Below, in pieces: positions 34,817 through 44,262 of a stretch of DNA of 64,000 bases. The position numbers were made by a program, and so were the translations under genes. Each line of letters starts with the position of its first letter. Positions within the stretch are counted from its first letter, which is position 1. The stretch is from contig NZ_CP053896.1 of NCBI RefSeq assembly GCF_013255915.1, positions 1,612,001 to 1,676,000 on the forward strand. Direction: 5' to 3'. The notes under the pieces are model-generated. The model saw nothing but the letters and a program-made list of their open reading frames with translations. It ran no database searches and had not been told where the DNA came from. The stretch comes from Providencia rettgeri (GTDB taxonomy: Bacteria; Pseudomonadota; Gammaproteobacteria; Enterobacterales; Enterobacteriaceae).

Positions 34817-35099
34817 GTTAAATTCTTCTACACCTAAAGAGTCAGTTATTATAGTAGAGTAATATTAGTATGAAAGTATCTTAACATAATTGATTTATTG
34901 TTTATCAAGCAAAAATCTGTTTTTAGTCATTTAGTGGAATTTTATAATTTACATATATTTAAAAAATCTATCTGTTGATTATATAACTATTTGTTTTGAA
35001 TTAATAAATTGAGTTTTTACTTGTAGGTGTTATACTGTTGTAGATAGTATATATCTTTTTTAGGTAAAATGGTGTACCAGTGTCTAATAGGTGTTTCTG

Positions 35100-36269
35100 A
35101 TGTCGATCAAAGCAATTGATTTGTTCTCGGGTGCGGGCGGTTTTTCGTTATCTGCAACAAATGCAGGTGTGCAAGTTCTAGCTGCAATTGAACTTGACAG
35201 AGCCGCTGCCAAAACCTATGAGACTAATTTCAATGTTATTAGAAAGATGGATGTTAAGGTTTTAGACGAAGATATTAATAACATTGATATACCTGCGTTG
35301 AGAGCTGATTTAGAGTTATCAAAGGGGGAGCTTGATTTGATATTGGGGGGTCCTCCGTGCCAAGGATTTTCATCTCATCGAATCAAAAATGCGGGTGTCG
35401 ATGATCCACGTAACAAACTCTTATTGCGTTACTTTGAATTTGTTCATGAGTTTCAACCGAAAGCATTTCTTGTTGAAAATGTATCTGGTTTACTATGGGA
35501 AAGACATGAGCCATACCTAAAAAATTTCCTAAGTCTCGCGAGTAAAGAAGGATATTATATTCATTTCTGTGGGACTATTAACGCCAAAGATTATGGCGTT
35601 CCTCAGAACCGGAAACGTGTTTTTATTTTGGGATTGAAATCTAGTTTAGATGTAAAGAATATTGAGTTTCCTCCTCCACCGACTCATTTTTCACCATCTT
35701 CAGGGATTAAACCTGTATGGCGAGCAGCGTCATCTGTTTTTGAAAAATTACCTAAAGAATTATATGAAAAATATTGGAATGATTATTTTTGTAAAAAAAC
35801 AGCATTGACGAAAGAGCAAGCATTTGAGCTTTTATCCAATTTAGAATCAGGTTTACCATTATCTATCGAGGATACGTCTAATGTTCATATGAATCCTAGT
35901 AATATGATGATACAAAGATTTATGAGGATTGGGTTAAATGGTAGCCGGGAAGACTTAGGTGAAGATGGGCAACTAAAATGTCATTCCGACGGTTATAAAG
36001 GCCACAAAGATGTGTATGGAAGAATATTCATACATCAACCTAGTAATACGATTACAGCAGGTTGTAACAATCCATCTAAAGGTCGCTTTATTCACCCTTG
36101 GAAAAATCATGGTATTACTTTGCGACATGCTGCTAGATTACAGTCGTTTGATGATGATTTTATTTTTTGTGGAAATAATTCTGAGCAAGCACAGCAGATA
36201 GGAAATGCAGTTCCTCCTCTACTAGGGGAGATCTTGATAAAAAAAATTTGCAGTGAATTAAACTTATAA
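35100..36269 (+). CDS. DNA (cytosine-5) methyltransferase
   Basis: A 389-residue C5 methyltransferase with all key motifs: I DLFSGAGGFS (6-15), IV with catalytic Cys in PPCQGFS (about 85), VI ENV (about 125), VIII QNRKRVFILG (about 169) and X GNAVPPLLG (about 368). The target recognition region is about 215-330; its sequence target cannot be read. ATG 35100 is chosen over GTG 35091 because it starts the conserved core and has AATAGG 8 bases upstream. No ordinary type II endonuclease gene is adjacent; the divergent OLD-like ATPase is the only candidate. Confidence 0.93.
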   Translation: MSIKAIDLFSGAGGFSLSATNAGVQVLAAIELDRAAAKTYETNFNVIRKMDVKVLDEDINNIDIPALRADLELSKGELDLILGGPPCQGFSSHRIKNAGVDDPRNKLLLRYFEFVHEFQPKAFLVENVSGLLWERHEPYLKNFLSLASKEGYYIHFCGTINAKDYGVPQNRKRVFILGLKSSLDVKNIEFPPPPTHFSPSSGIKPVWRAASSVFEKLPKELYEKYWNDYFCKKTALTKEQAFELLSNLESGLPLSIEDTSNVHMNPSNMMIQRFMRIGLNGSREDLGEDGQLKCHSDGYKGHKDVYGRIFIHQPSNTITAGCNNPSKGRFIHPWKNHGITLRHAARLQSFDDDFIFCGNNSEQAQQIGNAVPPLLGEILIKKICSELNL

Positions 36270-36285
36270 CAATAATGATTTAGGT

Positions 36286-36315
36286 ATGATACTGATATTA
36301 CACTATCAGTATCAT
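36286..36315. terminator. Inverted repeat between convergent genes
   Basis: A perfect 11-bp stem ATGATACTGAT/ATCAGTATCAT with an 8-base loop between the methyltransferase and DUF932 genes. Confidence 0.6.
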
Positions 36316-36337
36316 GCTTATAACTAGTATTAAACCT

Positions 36338-37162
36338 TTAAAAATCAAATGCCTCATACATCTTTTCTGTCATCACCCACAGTGCTTTATTCAATTTTAT
36401 ATCCCCATCGATACCATTCACAGAACGAGTGCGAGCACGTTTGCCTTTAGCGTTCCTACCAGATAATCCCCCCTTGATTAAATTTTCTTGCAAGCGTTGA
36501 TATATCGTCCAAAGATCATCTTTCTTATCTTCCCAGCGACGAGGTTGTAATACTTGTTCCTCGGTTATTGGTTGATGCTCCTCACCAAAGCGATACGTCA
36601 AAGCCGCTTGTGCCAAGGCTTGTTGTGCTGGTGGCGGTAACAATAGTGACTGCATCTGTTCGCGCTTTTCAGCTACCGAATCAAACGTTTCAAGTACCTC
36701 ATATGCTCCTTCAATCACCTTGCCTACTACATCACCTTTGTGGGGTACTCGTACTTCACCAAAGGTATCTCCGCAAACTAAACCATTTTGACATACAGCT
36801 CTAAATAACCCCGGCAACATTTGATAACTACTTGAGCCATCATGGCTATTTAAAAGAATAATTTCAGGAACTTGTATTCCCGTAATTTGGTCATGACGAC
36901 GTAGCCGTAACATATGCTTGGTGTGCTCTCGACGGCTAACATCACGTACACGAGTCTGGCAGGCAAAGAATGGATAAAAACCTTCTTTTTGAAGGCTATC
37001 GAGTAAGGTAATGGTTGGGATATAAGTGTAACGCTCACTTCTGGATTTGTGTTTCTCTTCAGAGAACACACTGGGTACAGTACGGAACAACTCTTCAATC
37101 GTTAATGGGCGGTCACGACGAATACTATTCGCCGCACCAAAGCGGGAGGCTAAACGAGTCAT
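36338..37162 (-). CDS. DUF932 protein (YafZ/YfjQ family)
   Basis: A 274-residue DUF932 family protein, matching the island-borne YafZ, YkfF and YfjQ proteins of E. coli. The start is ATG 37162 with AAGGAAA 7 bases upstream. The family is widespread on plasmids and P4-type islands, with no proven biochemical role. It is the last gene of a - strand series that includes ArdB, a small membrane protein, a lipoprotein, a WYL regulator and a YaaW-family protein. Confidence 0.82.
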   Translation of the reverse strand: MTRLASRFGAANSIRRDRPLTIEELFRTVPSVFSEEKHKSRSERYTYIPTITLLDSLQKEGFYPFFACQTRVRDVSRREHTKHMLRLRRHDQITGIQVPEIILLNSHDGSSSYQMLPGLFRAVCQNGLVCGDTFGEVRVPHKGDVVGKVIEGAYEVLETFDSVAEKREQMQSLLLPPPAQQALAQAALTYRFGEEHQPITEEQVLQPRRWEDKKDDLWTIYQRLQENLIKGGLSGRNAKGKRARTRSVNGIDGDIKLNKALWVMTEKMYEAFDF

Positions 37163-37222
37163 AATCAATTTCCTTAAAAATAAATTAGATAGGTAAAACT
37201 GAAGGAGTGAATTAAGTGGAAT

Positions 37223-37639
37223 TTAATCGATAAGATGGAAAATAGCTGAGCTTTCAGTATGTTGAATGGCGTAGTCACGAAGTTGGTAGAAACGCTCAAC
37301 GAGTAGCTCACTTTCCGTTCTAAATGACCATAAACTGTACATCATCAAACACACAGCAATGCCTGCCGCTTCACAGCTAACGTTCGCTTCATTGCCATTA
37401 TGCGGGTTGAATAGCGTAAGCTCCTCTTGATTCAAATCGGGATAAATAAAAGCGCCGCCATTAGATAAAGTGCAATATTCCCAATACCCGCCGTGGTAGT
37501 CCTCACAAAACTGGCCCATGGTAGTAAAAATCACCACTTCAAAGGTTGAAAAGCCTTTAACGTTGCCAAAATGAGTTTGCCAAAAATGCGTGCGCTGCTG
37601 GCTTGGAACGGGTGTTGCGATGATGAGATCAAGTGTCAT
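37223..37639 (-). CDS. ArdB/KlcA-family antirestriction protein
   Basis: A 138-residue protein of the ArdB family (KlcA, YfjX), with the core FTTMGQFCEDYHGGYWEYC and the C-terminal block on Ala-rich helices. ArdB proteins protect incoming DNA from type I restriction without mimicking DNA. It is striking that the same island carries its own type I system. It lies between a DUF932 gene and a small membrane-protein gene on the same strand, probably one transcript. Confidence 0.85.
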   Translation of the reverse strand: MTLDLIIATPVPSQQRTHFWQTHFGNVKGFSTFEVVIFTTMGQFCEDYHGGYWEYCTLSNGGAFIYPDLNQEELTLFNPHNGNEANVSCEAAGIAVCLMMYSLWSFRTESELLVERFYQLRDYAIQHTESSAIFHLID

Positions 37640-37728
37640 AAGAAAGCCCTTTTGTGGATAGGATGAAATAAAAAAGGCAGACCGATTGGCCTGCCGTTAT
37701 GTTGAATCTACATTGAAATAGTTGAGTT

Positions 37729-37947
37729 TTAGTGGTCACTAAATAGCCCGTTAAGCAGTCGCTCAATGGCACCGCCTAATAACGTGGTACAGGCTAGTGT
37801 TGCACCAAGTCGAGCCGCTTGAATTTCTGCATCAGAATACTCGCCTTCAAGCGTAAGTTGCTCATTGACCGTCTTCTGGGCGTAGTAGGTGATAGACACC
37901 AGTGTCATAACGCTCACAGAGGTGGCGATAAGTTTAAAAATGGACAT
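37729..37947 (-). CDS. Small membrane protein of island core
   Basis: Seventy-two residues with an N-terminal hydrophobic segment (about 5-21) and a weaker one near 49-63 (GATLACTTLLGGAIERLL). It lies in the - strand series between the lipoprotein and ArdB genes. A small inner-membrane protein occupies a similar place in CP4-type islands, but function is unknown. Confidence 0.55.
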   Translation of the reverse strand: MSIFKLIATSVSVMTLVSITYYAQKTVNEQLTLEGEYSDAEIQAARLGATLACTTLLGGAIERLLNGLFSDH

Positions 37948-38004
37948 AGATTACCCTTTAGTCAGGCGTTCACTGAATATGAACGCCGAATAGTGTGTGA
38001 AAAC

Positions 38005-39054
38005 TCAGTATTGATATCGGGCGATATCCGGTTTTTGAAAGGATTCTGTTTGGTAGTAAAATAACGCTTTCGCTATTCCGTTAATAATTTGAGGTGTTTC
38101 AAGTTTACCTTGGTACGCCCATGCGACGGCATTCGTTCTTGCAGAGCGGCCCAATGTTTTTTCCATCATGGCGGTAAAATCCTCCCGCCCTTGTTTATCC
38201 TCTAGGTTATACAGAACATGTGTTAGAACAGGCTTTTCAGGGTTAACGAGGCTCCAAATAAAAACTTGGGTGATTGACCAGTCGTGTGCATTTTGTTGTG
38301 CACGTTTTAGGTCTGTGATGTATTGCTCCGTGATTTGAATGGCTTCATTTTGCTGGTGTCTAAATTGTGTTAACGCATTGGCATTGTGTTGCTGAAGCTC
38401 AGAGACCTTTTTCCGGAGCATTGCCTCGACATTTTCCGTTTGGTTTAACCACGGTAATAAATACAGGCCAACATCAGGGGCGTGGTCATTCAATGTCTCC
38501 GTTAACGTATTCCACGCTTTAAGCTGGCGCTCGGCTTCCTCTGACGGAGTATAACCGGCATTAAATGCAATCGGTGTCGTCATTGCATAGGGCTGGTCAA
38601 CATTGCCTCTGAGCAATGACCAGTCATGTTGGGACAGTGTTGTGATGAGCTGTAAAATCTGCGTGAATCTCTGCTGAGCAGAAGTTGAATCTGTTTTCGG
38701 TGTTTCCGCATTGGCAAAACGCGGTATGAGTTTAGTCATACCGTCTATTGCCGTTTGATACCAATTATTTAAATCATGGTTAATCGCGGTTTGTAATGCC
38801 CCTTCAGCTAATTGACACTTATAGACCACCAAGGGCCTTTCTTGTTCATCCGTTAAGGTTTCCCATGTTGGTGAAACGCAATCTTTACGGTGGTTGAGTA
38901 CACCGCCGAGCGTAACACTGCGGTCGTAATCATAAATCAATCCTTGAACACGCAAAATGTCTTGGGAAACAGTCTTAGTAGGGGTTGAGGTTGCATCATC
39001 ACATCCCAGCAAGAGTACGCTGCTGATGCAAACGGTATAAAAAATAGCTTTCAT
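38005..39054 (-). CDS. Lipoprotein of island core, unknown function
   Basis: A 349-residue protein with signal peptide and lipobox LLLGC, so Cys18 is lipidated. Asp at +2 and +3 predicts retention in the inner membrane with the body in the periplasm. The mature part is mainly alpha-helical (Gln- and Leu-rich). It lies 9 bases after the WYL-regulator gene, so both are co-transcribed. I know of no function. Confidence 0.65.
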   Translation of the reverse strand: MKAIFYTVCISSVLLLGCDDATSTPTKTVSQDILRVQGLIYDYDRSVTLGGVLNHRKDCVSPTWETLTDEQERPLVVYKCQLAEGALQTAINHDLNNWYQTAIDGMTKLIPRFANAETPKTDSTSAQQRFTQILQLITTLSQHDWSLLRGNVDQPYAMTTPIAFNAGYTPSEEAERQLKAWNTLTETLNDHAPDVGLYLLPWLNQTENVEAMLRKKVSELQQHNANALTQFRHQQNEAIQITEQYITDLKRAQQNAHDWSITQVFIWSLVNPEKPVLTHVLYNLEDKQGREDFTAMMEKTLGRSARTNAVAWAYQGKLETPQIINGIAKALFYYQTESFQKPDIARYQY

Positions 39055-39063
39055 CTTAATACC

Positions 39064-39741
39064 TTATAATTTAACGAGTGATTGAATATATTGGTAATGG
39101 GGCAAAGCTTGAATAAACGCCTCTTCACATAACCGTTGGTTGAGGTCTTCACGATAACGAAAGCCCCGTGCTGTCATGACCACGTCTTGCAAGGCCATCA
39201 CATCAAAGACATGAATGTGCTGCGCGATATCAGCGGCGAGATACCAATGACCGTGGTAATAAATCAACTTATACGGGGCAACGTTCGTGATGCTTTTTCC
39301 TTGGTGGGCAAATTGCAGTAAACGCCGTTTCACAATAGCTTGTGTCAGGACATAAAAGCCCCCGAACAACGAAGGACGCTGCTCAGGAGGCGTATGGTAG
39401 ACAATAAACGGTGAATCAATCGTCGGGTCGAGCAGAACCGTCAGCAGCTTCCTGTCTAAAGCCGGAAACAGTGAGGTGACATGCGTAATGGCGGCAAAGC
39501 GCAATATGTCCTTATCAGTACGAAAGGGACGCTGTGATGCTGCCAATCGATAGCCACCTTGGTGATATTCCAAGTCCAGATATTGAAGGCGCTCATTAAA
39601 GTCACGCCGTAGAGTGCGGGTTGAGACATTGAGCTCTTCTGACAACTCGGATAAATAAACGGTTTCTCCTCGAAATAATTGACTAATAATAAACGCCAAC
39701 CGAGACGCAAGCCGGTCATGGCGAGACACAGATGTCGACAT
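39064..39741 (-). CDS. WYL-domain transcriptional regulator (YfjR-like)
   Basis: A 225-residue regulator with an N-terminal DeoR-type winged helix (about 20-60: VYLSELSEELNVSTRTLRRDFNERL) and a C-terminal WYL domain (about 140-200: APYKLIYYHGHWYLAAD). WYL regulators bind nucleic-acid ligands and often control defence and island genes. It matches YfjR of the CP4-57 island in type. AAGGACA precedes ATG. It is the first gene after the YaaW-family protein on the same strand. Confidence 0.82.
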   Translation of the reverse strand: MSTSVSRHDRLASRLAFIISQLFRGETVYLSELSEELNVSTRTLRRDFNERLQYLDLEYHQGGYRLAASQRPFRTDKDILRFAAITHVTSLFPALDRKLLTVLLDPTIDSPFIVYHTPPEQRPSLFGGFYVLTQAIVKRRLLQFAHQGKSITNVAPYKLIYYHGHWYLAADIAQHIHVFDVMALQDVVMTARGFRYREDLNQRLCEEAFIQALPHYQYIQSLVKL

Positions 39742-39797
39742 GATATTGTCCTTGTTAAACTAGCTCCGGCAAGCGGATAGAGTGGGATTGATAAACC

Positions 39798-40526
39798 TTA
39801 TTGCGATAAGGTCTTTTGTCGTAAGTACGCCACAATGATGCAGGCGGGGACGGTGACGCGATAAGCGGGTCCCGCTAAGTCAGCGACAAGCCATGCCGAG
39901 CTCACTGCAAGACCAATCGGACCCGCAATCAAGGAAAGTGCTCGGTGTGCGGCAAAGAGTGTACCAATGGTGGCTACCCCGCCGAGCGCATTAATCACGC
40001 CAATGGCTGAGAGTGTGGCCACTTCCAGTGCAGCAATGCCAGAGGTACGGATAGCCGCTTGAACCGCAATCAAAATCAGTTGAGGCGTGGGGTTGGTGAG
40101 GTTAAGTTGCATATCACGAGAGAAGGCTTGTAGCTCTTCCGTGGTCAGCTCATTTAAGCTTTTTTCTAATACTTTCAATAACAAATTTAATTCCAAGGTT
40201 TCGGTATTCCCCTCCTTAGGATAATTGACATCAAGGTGGTCACAGACATCTTGTAAAATTTCACGGTACAACACGCCTTTATTGCCTCGGACGAGACTCA
40301 TCAAGCTGTTGGCCCCAAAGGCTTGCAACTCTGCCGCAATCGACATCCAGTATTGCTGGTGCTCAGGGTGATAGAGTTGATATTCAGGTGAACTGGTTAA
40401 GGTTTCAGTCCAACGCTTTTGTCCGTCTTTGCTGTCATGAGTTAGGACGGATACAAGTAAGCCCAGTTCTTCATTGCTGCATTCACGTAAAAACGCTAAA
40501 TCGGTATCTAATCGGTAAGTTGCCAT
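39798..40526 (-). CDS. UPF0174/YaaW-family protein (DUF3944)
   Basis: A 242-residue protein of the YaaW family: an N-terminal block (DLAFLRECSNEELGLLVSVLTHD) with DUF3944 character, a helical middle and a hydrophobic, glycine- and alanine-rich C-terminus (about 165-240) ending AYRVTVPACIIVAYLR as in E. coli YaaW. ATG 40526 is chosen because it begins the family block and GGGAAA lies upstream. The function is unknown; homologues occur on islands. Confidence 0.75.
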   Translation of the reverse strand: MATYRLDTDLAFLRECSNEELGLLVSVLTHDSKDGQKRWTETLTSSPEYQLYHPEHQQYWMSIAAELQAFGANSLMSLVRGNKGVLYREILQDVCDHLDVNYPKEGNTETLELNLLLKVLEKSLNELTTEELQAFSRDMQLNLTNPTPQLILIAVQAAIRTSGIAALEVATLSAIGVINALGGVATIGTLFAAHRALSLIAGPIGLAVSSAWLVADLAGPAYRVTVPACIIVAYLRQKTLSQ

Positions 40527-40938
40527 CAGTGTTATTTCCCAGTATGAAAAAGAGAACACCACGATAACAATCCCACCGGACAGGTTATGTCCGGCTATTT
40601 GACTTTTTTTCGGGGGAAAAAGGAGGGGAAATGACAAGGTATGTCACGAATGGAATTTAACTAATTGATATTCATTTAATTATTGGATTTCATATGAGTG
40701 ATATATATCTGAAAAATATTTGATTAAGAATATTGATTATATTGTGAAGAACATGAGCTATAAAAACTTGTTTGAGTGTTAGAAAAAAAGGGAGATAGAG
40801 CGAGAATGATTGTAAATATATGTAAACTTTGATTCTGATGAAGAACAATACAATCCAATAGTTTTTTTCCTACTTGACGCAGGTTAAGGATTACTATTTA
40901 TTCCCATAACTCAATGACAACGGACTAATGGAGTTTAC
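40527..40938. promoter_or_regulatory. Divergent promoter region, YaaW-family / DUF3987 genes
   Basis: A 412-bp AT-rich non-coding gap between divergent gene sets. A TTGACG at about 40873 followed after about 15-17 bases by TATTTAT resembles a sigma-70 promoter for the DUF3987 gene. Nothing else is clear. Confidence 0.45.
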
Positions 40939-42363
40939 ATGAATCGATTTCCATTAAACGCTTTTCCTCAGGATCTAAAAGAGGTTATTTTAGATTTAAG
41001 AGAAGAAACACAAGCGCCTGAACCTTTAATTGCTTCTTCAGTACTGAGTGCGCTATCTTTGGCACTGCAAGATAAATTAGATATACAGGTCACTACATCT
41101 ATACAGTCACCTGTTTCATTATTTTTTCTTGTTATTGCAAACTCGGGTGAACGGAAAACGAGTGTCGATAGACGTGTATTAGCGCCAATTTATGAGCACG
41201 ATAGAATATCCGCACAGAACTATGAAGTTTTAATGGCCAAATATTCGGCGGAACATAAGATTTGGAAAGCCAAAGAAAAAGCCATACTAGCGAGTATTGA
41301 AAAAAAAGCTAAAAAGGGGCTAGCAACTGAATTAGAAGATGCTCAATATTTAGCTCACAGCAAATTGTGTCCTAAATTACCAAAGAATGAAAAGCGCATC
41401 TACAACAATGTGACACCGGAAGCACTGCAACTGAATATGTTTCTTCACCAATCCAACATTGGACTAATTGCTGATGAAGGCGCGAATATCTTAGATCGCA
41501 AAGTGATGAATGATCTTAGCTTTCTAAACTCAATCTGGGATGGGCACTCTTTTCAAGTTGAGCGAAAGACAATGCAAAGTTTTCAGATTGAAAATGGGCG
41601 GATCACTTTATCCGTGATGGTGCAACAAGCTATCTTTGAAGAATATTTAAAGAAACAAGGAATAAAAGCGAAGGGAAGCGGTTTTTTTGCACGTTGTTTA
41701 CCTGTGTTAATTGATGAGCAATTATCGACACAAGGGTCACGCTTTATTCGCGATTACTCAAATAATCATCACACCTATATTGAACTATTTCATCAGAAAA
41801 TATGTAGTTATTTAAAGGCGAGCTGTCAAGAGCATCGAGAATGTGTAGCTTTTGATCCTCAAGCTGAATTAGAGTGGAAAGGAATCTATAATGATATTGA
41901 AGAGCAATTAAGAAGAGGGGGAGACTACGAAAATATTAGGGATACGGCATCAAAGATGGCTAATAACATTGCACGTTTATCAGCTCTATTAAGTTATTTT
42001 GAACGGGGAACTGCTCCTATAGATAAAGTTTCTGTGGGGCAGGCTAAAGATATTTGCTTGTGGTATATGGAGCAAGCTAATAATTTATTTGGCGCACTCG
42101 AGTGGAATGAAGAGGTTAAATTATTAGATTGGTTAGATTATTTCTATCGTAGAGAAAATTGCAATAGTATACGTAAAAATGATATACGAAAATATGGTCC
42201 TAACTCATTAAGAAGAGGAAAACGATTAGATGTTGTTCTACAACGTTTAGAGCGTGAAGGTTGTATTGATATTGAACAATGTGAAAGACAAAGTTTGTGG
42301 GTATGCCAAGGTCCTACTTTTTTTAACAATAGTTATACAAAAAAACAGTGGTTCAGAAATTAG
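40939..42363 (+). CDS. DUF3987 protein (YfjI family), helicase/primase-like
   Basis: A 474-residue protein of the DUF3987 family, close in length to YfjI of CP4-57 (469). A P-loop-like SGERKTS is near residue 70 and a Walker-B-like LIADEGANIL near 175, so it is probably a primase-helicase-type ATPase for element replication. It begins with ATG after GGAG. It is followed after a 530-bp gap by the YfjJ-type Gp2 gene, the order seen in CP4-57. Confidence 0.8.
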   Translation: MNRFPLNAFPQDLKEVILDLREETQAPEPLIASSVLSALSLALQDKLDIQVTTSIQSPVSLFFLVIANSGERKTSVDRRVLAPIYEHDRISAQNYEVLMAKYSAEHKIWKAKEKAILASIEKKAKKGLATELEDAQYLAHSKLCPKLPKNEKRIYNNVTPEALQLNMFLHQSNIGLIADEGANILDRKVMNDLSFLNSIWDGHSFQVERKTMQSFQIENGRITLSVMVQQAIFEEYLKKQGIKAKGSGFFARCLPVLIDEQLSTQGSRFIRDYSNNHHTYIELFHQKICSYLKASCQEHRECVAFDPQAELEWKGIYNDIEEQLRRGGDYENIRDTASKMANNIARLSALLSYFERGTAPIDKVSVGQAKDICLWYMEQANNLFGALEWNEEVKLLDWLDYFYRRENCNSIRKNDIRKYGPNSLRRGKRLDVVLQRLEREGCIDIEQCERQSLWVCQGPTFFNNSYTKKQWFRN

Positions 42364-42892
42364 ACCCTACTATTTCTGCTATTAGTAGCAAGAATAGCAG
42401 GGTGAAAATTTTAAAATAGGCCCAAATAATATCAGAGTGAAATTATTCCCATTCTGACATTTTACCGAGTTAATAAAGGTCTATGGCTTTTGTTTTTCTC
42501 TAGTCGTTAAGTTTTATTGTGTCGGTATAGTAATATATGTTTATCATTATATACTCAATAAACTTCAAGTTGCATTTTTGAGCAACAGCGTAGCTCGAGC
42601 ATTATGGGCATGAAGCGACACTGGTAATATGCAACTTCAAGTATCGCGATTATATATTTTTTTATTAATGGTACATATATTAATTACTATATATATTTAA
42701 TGATGATTTGTAATTAATACCATTTAATAGTAATGGATTCTAATTCTAGTAACTAAATGTATGCTCAGTTAATTAATGAGGTAGCATTTCTTACGCTTCA
42801 TTGGTTATCATTGTAATAATATAGATTGGAATAACCTAATGACTGATACCGACACGTCCTTTTAATATCTAATTAAGGGCTTTTAAATAAAG
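42364..42892. other. Non-coding gap with a dispersed-repeat-like element
   Basis: No gene is supported in this 529-bp AT-rich gap. It holds an inverted-repeat element at 42563-42641. A short palindromic-looking GGTAGC stretch near 42780 has no clear meaning. Confidence 0.45.
42563..42641. repeat. Inverted-repeat element, possible MITE/REP type
   Basis: CTTCAAGTTGCAT at 42563 and ATGCAACTTCAAG at 42629 are inverted copies with one mismatch in 13 bases. They enclose a GC-richer core with GCTCGAGC. The shape (~80-110 bp, terminal repeats ending in AGTTGCA) resembles the small dispersed repeats of enterobacteria. Confidence 0.45.
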
Positions 42893-43477
42893 ATGAAACC
42901 ATATACGTATAATGCGCAATATCAACAAGCCTTCTCGGATGTGATTAATGATGCCGTACGAGAGTTTCCTCGTACGCTGGCTTTGCGAGTGGATCTTCAC
43001 TTCCCTGCTGATTACCAATATGGTGATTCAAATAAAGAGATAACGCGTTTTATCGAATCTTTGAAAGCAAAGATTAAAGTCGCGAGTAAAAATAAAAATC
43101 ACGATTGGGAACGTAACTGGCACAATCGTCTACGGTATATCTGGGTACGTGAGATTGGTGAACGTAATCAGCGTAAGCATTACCACGCTTTATTACTGCT
43201 GAATAAAGATTTCTACTGGGGTGCAGGACACTTTGGATCAACGACCAGTTTAGCAGGACTGATCCAGCAAGCATGGTGTAGTGCGTTGGGCATTGAGTTA
43301 GCCCAATACAAAGGGCTGGTTCATTTCACGAAAAACGGGATTTATGTACTCAATGTGAATAAACGTGAATATCTCCAACAATTGGCGAATTTACAGGGGC
43401 GTCTAGATTACTTAGCGAAAGACCATACAAAGAGCTATCACGATGGCTATCGGTCTATAGGGATGAGTCGTAGATAA
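42893..43477 (+). CDS. Inovirus Gp2/YfjJ-family protein (DUF3296)
   Basis: A 194-residue protein of the inovirus-type Gp2 family (YfjJ, YagK), with the blocks RVDLHFP, RYIWVREIGER and HYHALLLLNKD. The HYH pair and a downstream Tyr resemble a rolling-circle replication (HUH) endonuclease core, so an origin-nicking role is possible. It follows the DUF3987 gene as in CP4-57. A 7-bp terminator follows at 43514 and the IS1595 element sits just beyond. Confidence 0.82.
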   Translation: MKPYTYNAQYQQAFSDVINDAVREFPRTLALRVDLHFPADYQYGDSNKEITRFIESLKAKIKVASKNKNHDWERNWHNRLRYIWVREIGERNQRKHYHALLLLNKDFYWGAGHFGSTTSLAGLIQQAWCSALGIELAQYKGLVHFTKNGIYVLNVNKREYLQQLANLQGRLDYLAKDHTKSYHDGYRSIGMSRR

Positions 43478-43513
43478 CTTATCTATAGGGATACTTTAGT
43501 GTTATTAGTTGAA

Positions 43514-43533
43514 AGGGCAAGAGGATTTGCCCT
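43514..43533 (+). terminator. Terminator-like hairpin after Gp2 gene
   Basis: A perfect 7-bp stem AGGGCAA/TTGCCCT with a 6-base loop; its natural T-rich tail was interrupted by the IS insertion at 43546. Confidence 0.55.
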
Positions 43534-43545
43534 CACAATGATTTT

Positions 43546-44262
43546 GGGGCTGTCCTAGATAAGGTTTAAATTTTACCTTTAACTATCTGTTTTAGCATAG
43601 TTAATTGTTGTTTTGCACTAGGTGTGTTAAATCGCCATTCACACTCTTTTAAATACAGCTCAAAATGAGCCTTCGGAATACCGTTAAATTTACGCATGTG
43701 ACGCTTCGCTTGGTTCCAAAAATTCTCTATGCCATTGATGTGATTTTGCCGGTCTTTTTTGTCGACAAACTGGGTGCTGTGATTGATCCTGTAATGCTTA
43801 AAATCGCTCACATCCAGTACGTCATAACTGGCAAAATTATCTGTGTAGACGATGCTGTCAGGGTAAATTTTTGACTCAATTATTGGCAGTAATGTCCGCG
43901 ATTTAGCATCGGGTATGACCTTGGTATAAACCTTGCCACCACGCTTGAGAAGCCCGAAAACAGGCACTTTTCCAGCGGCCCCTCTACCGCGCTGACCTTT
44001 ACGACGCCCCCCAAAATAACTTTCGTCCAATTCAATCTCGCCATCAAACCAAGTGTGCTTATCAACGTGCTCAGCTATCAGCACTCTGAGGCGATGGAAA
44101 TAGTAAGCGGCTGTGTTTCTGTGGACACCAACTAACTCTGCGGCAATACGGGCTGTGGAGCCAGCAATAAACAGCTCAAGTAACCGTGCTTGTTTATACT
44201 GACTGAGTCTACTTTTTCTCATGGAACTATCCTAGATGATCTTAGTTATCTAGGACAGCCCC
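43546..44262 (-). mobile_element. Complete IS1595-family insertion sequence
   Basis: A 717-bp element with 17-bp perfect terminal inverted repeats (GGGGCTGTCCTAGATAA at 43546 and its complement ending at 44262) and an 8-bp direct target duplication ATGATTTT (43538-43545 and 44263-44270). The single transposase gene is intact. The 8-bp duplication and TIR are those expected for the IS1595 family. Target and TIRs are undamaged, so the insertion is recent. Confidence 0.92.
43566..44222 (-). CDS. IS1595-family transposase (IS1016/ISNw1-like)
   Basis: A 218-residue DDE-type transposase with an N-terminal helix-turn-helix (about 15-50) and the catalytic blocks IELDESYFGGRRKG (Asp), SIVYTDNFASYD (Asp) and NHINGIENFWNQAKR (Asn/Glu), typical of the IS1595 family. 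It fills nearly all of the element between its inverted repeats and shows no damage. Confidence 0.93.
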   Translation of the reverse strand: MRKSRLSQYKQARLLELFIAGSTARIAAELVGVHRNTAAYYFHRLRVLIAEHVDKHTWFDGEIELDESYFGGRRKGQRGRGAAGKVPVFGLLKRGGKVYTKVIPDAKSRTLLPIIESKIYPDSIVYTDNFASYDVLDVSDFKHYRINHSTQFVDKKDRQNHINGIENFWNQAKRHMRKFNGIPKAHFELYLKECEWRFNTPSAKQQLTMLKQIVKGKI

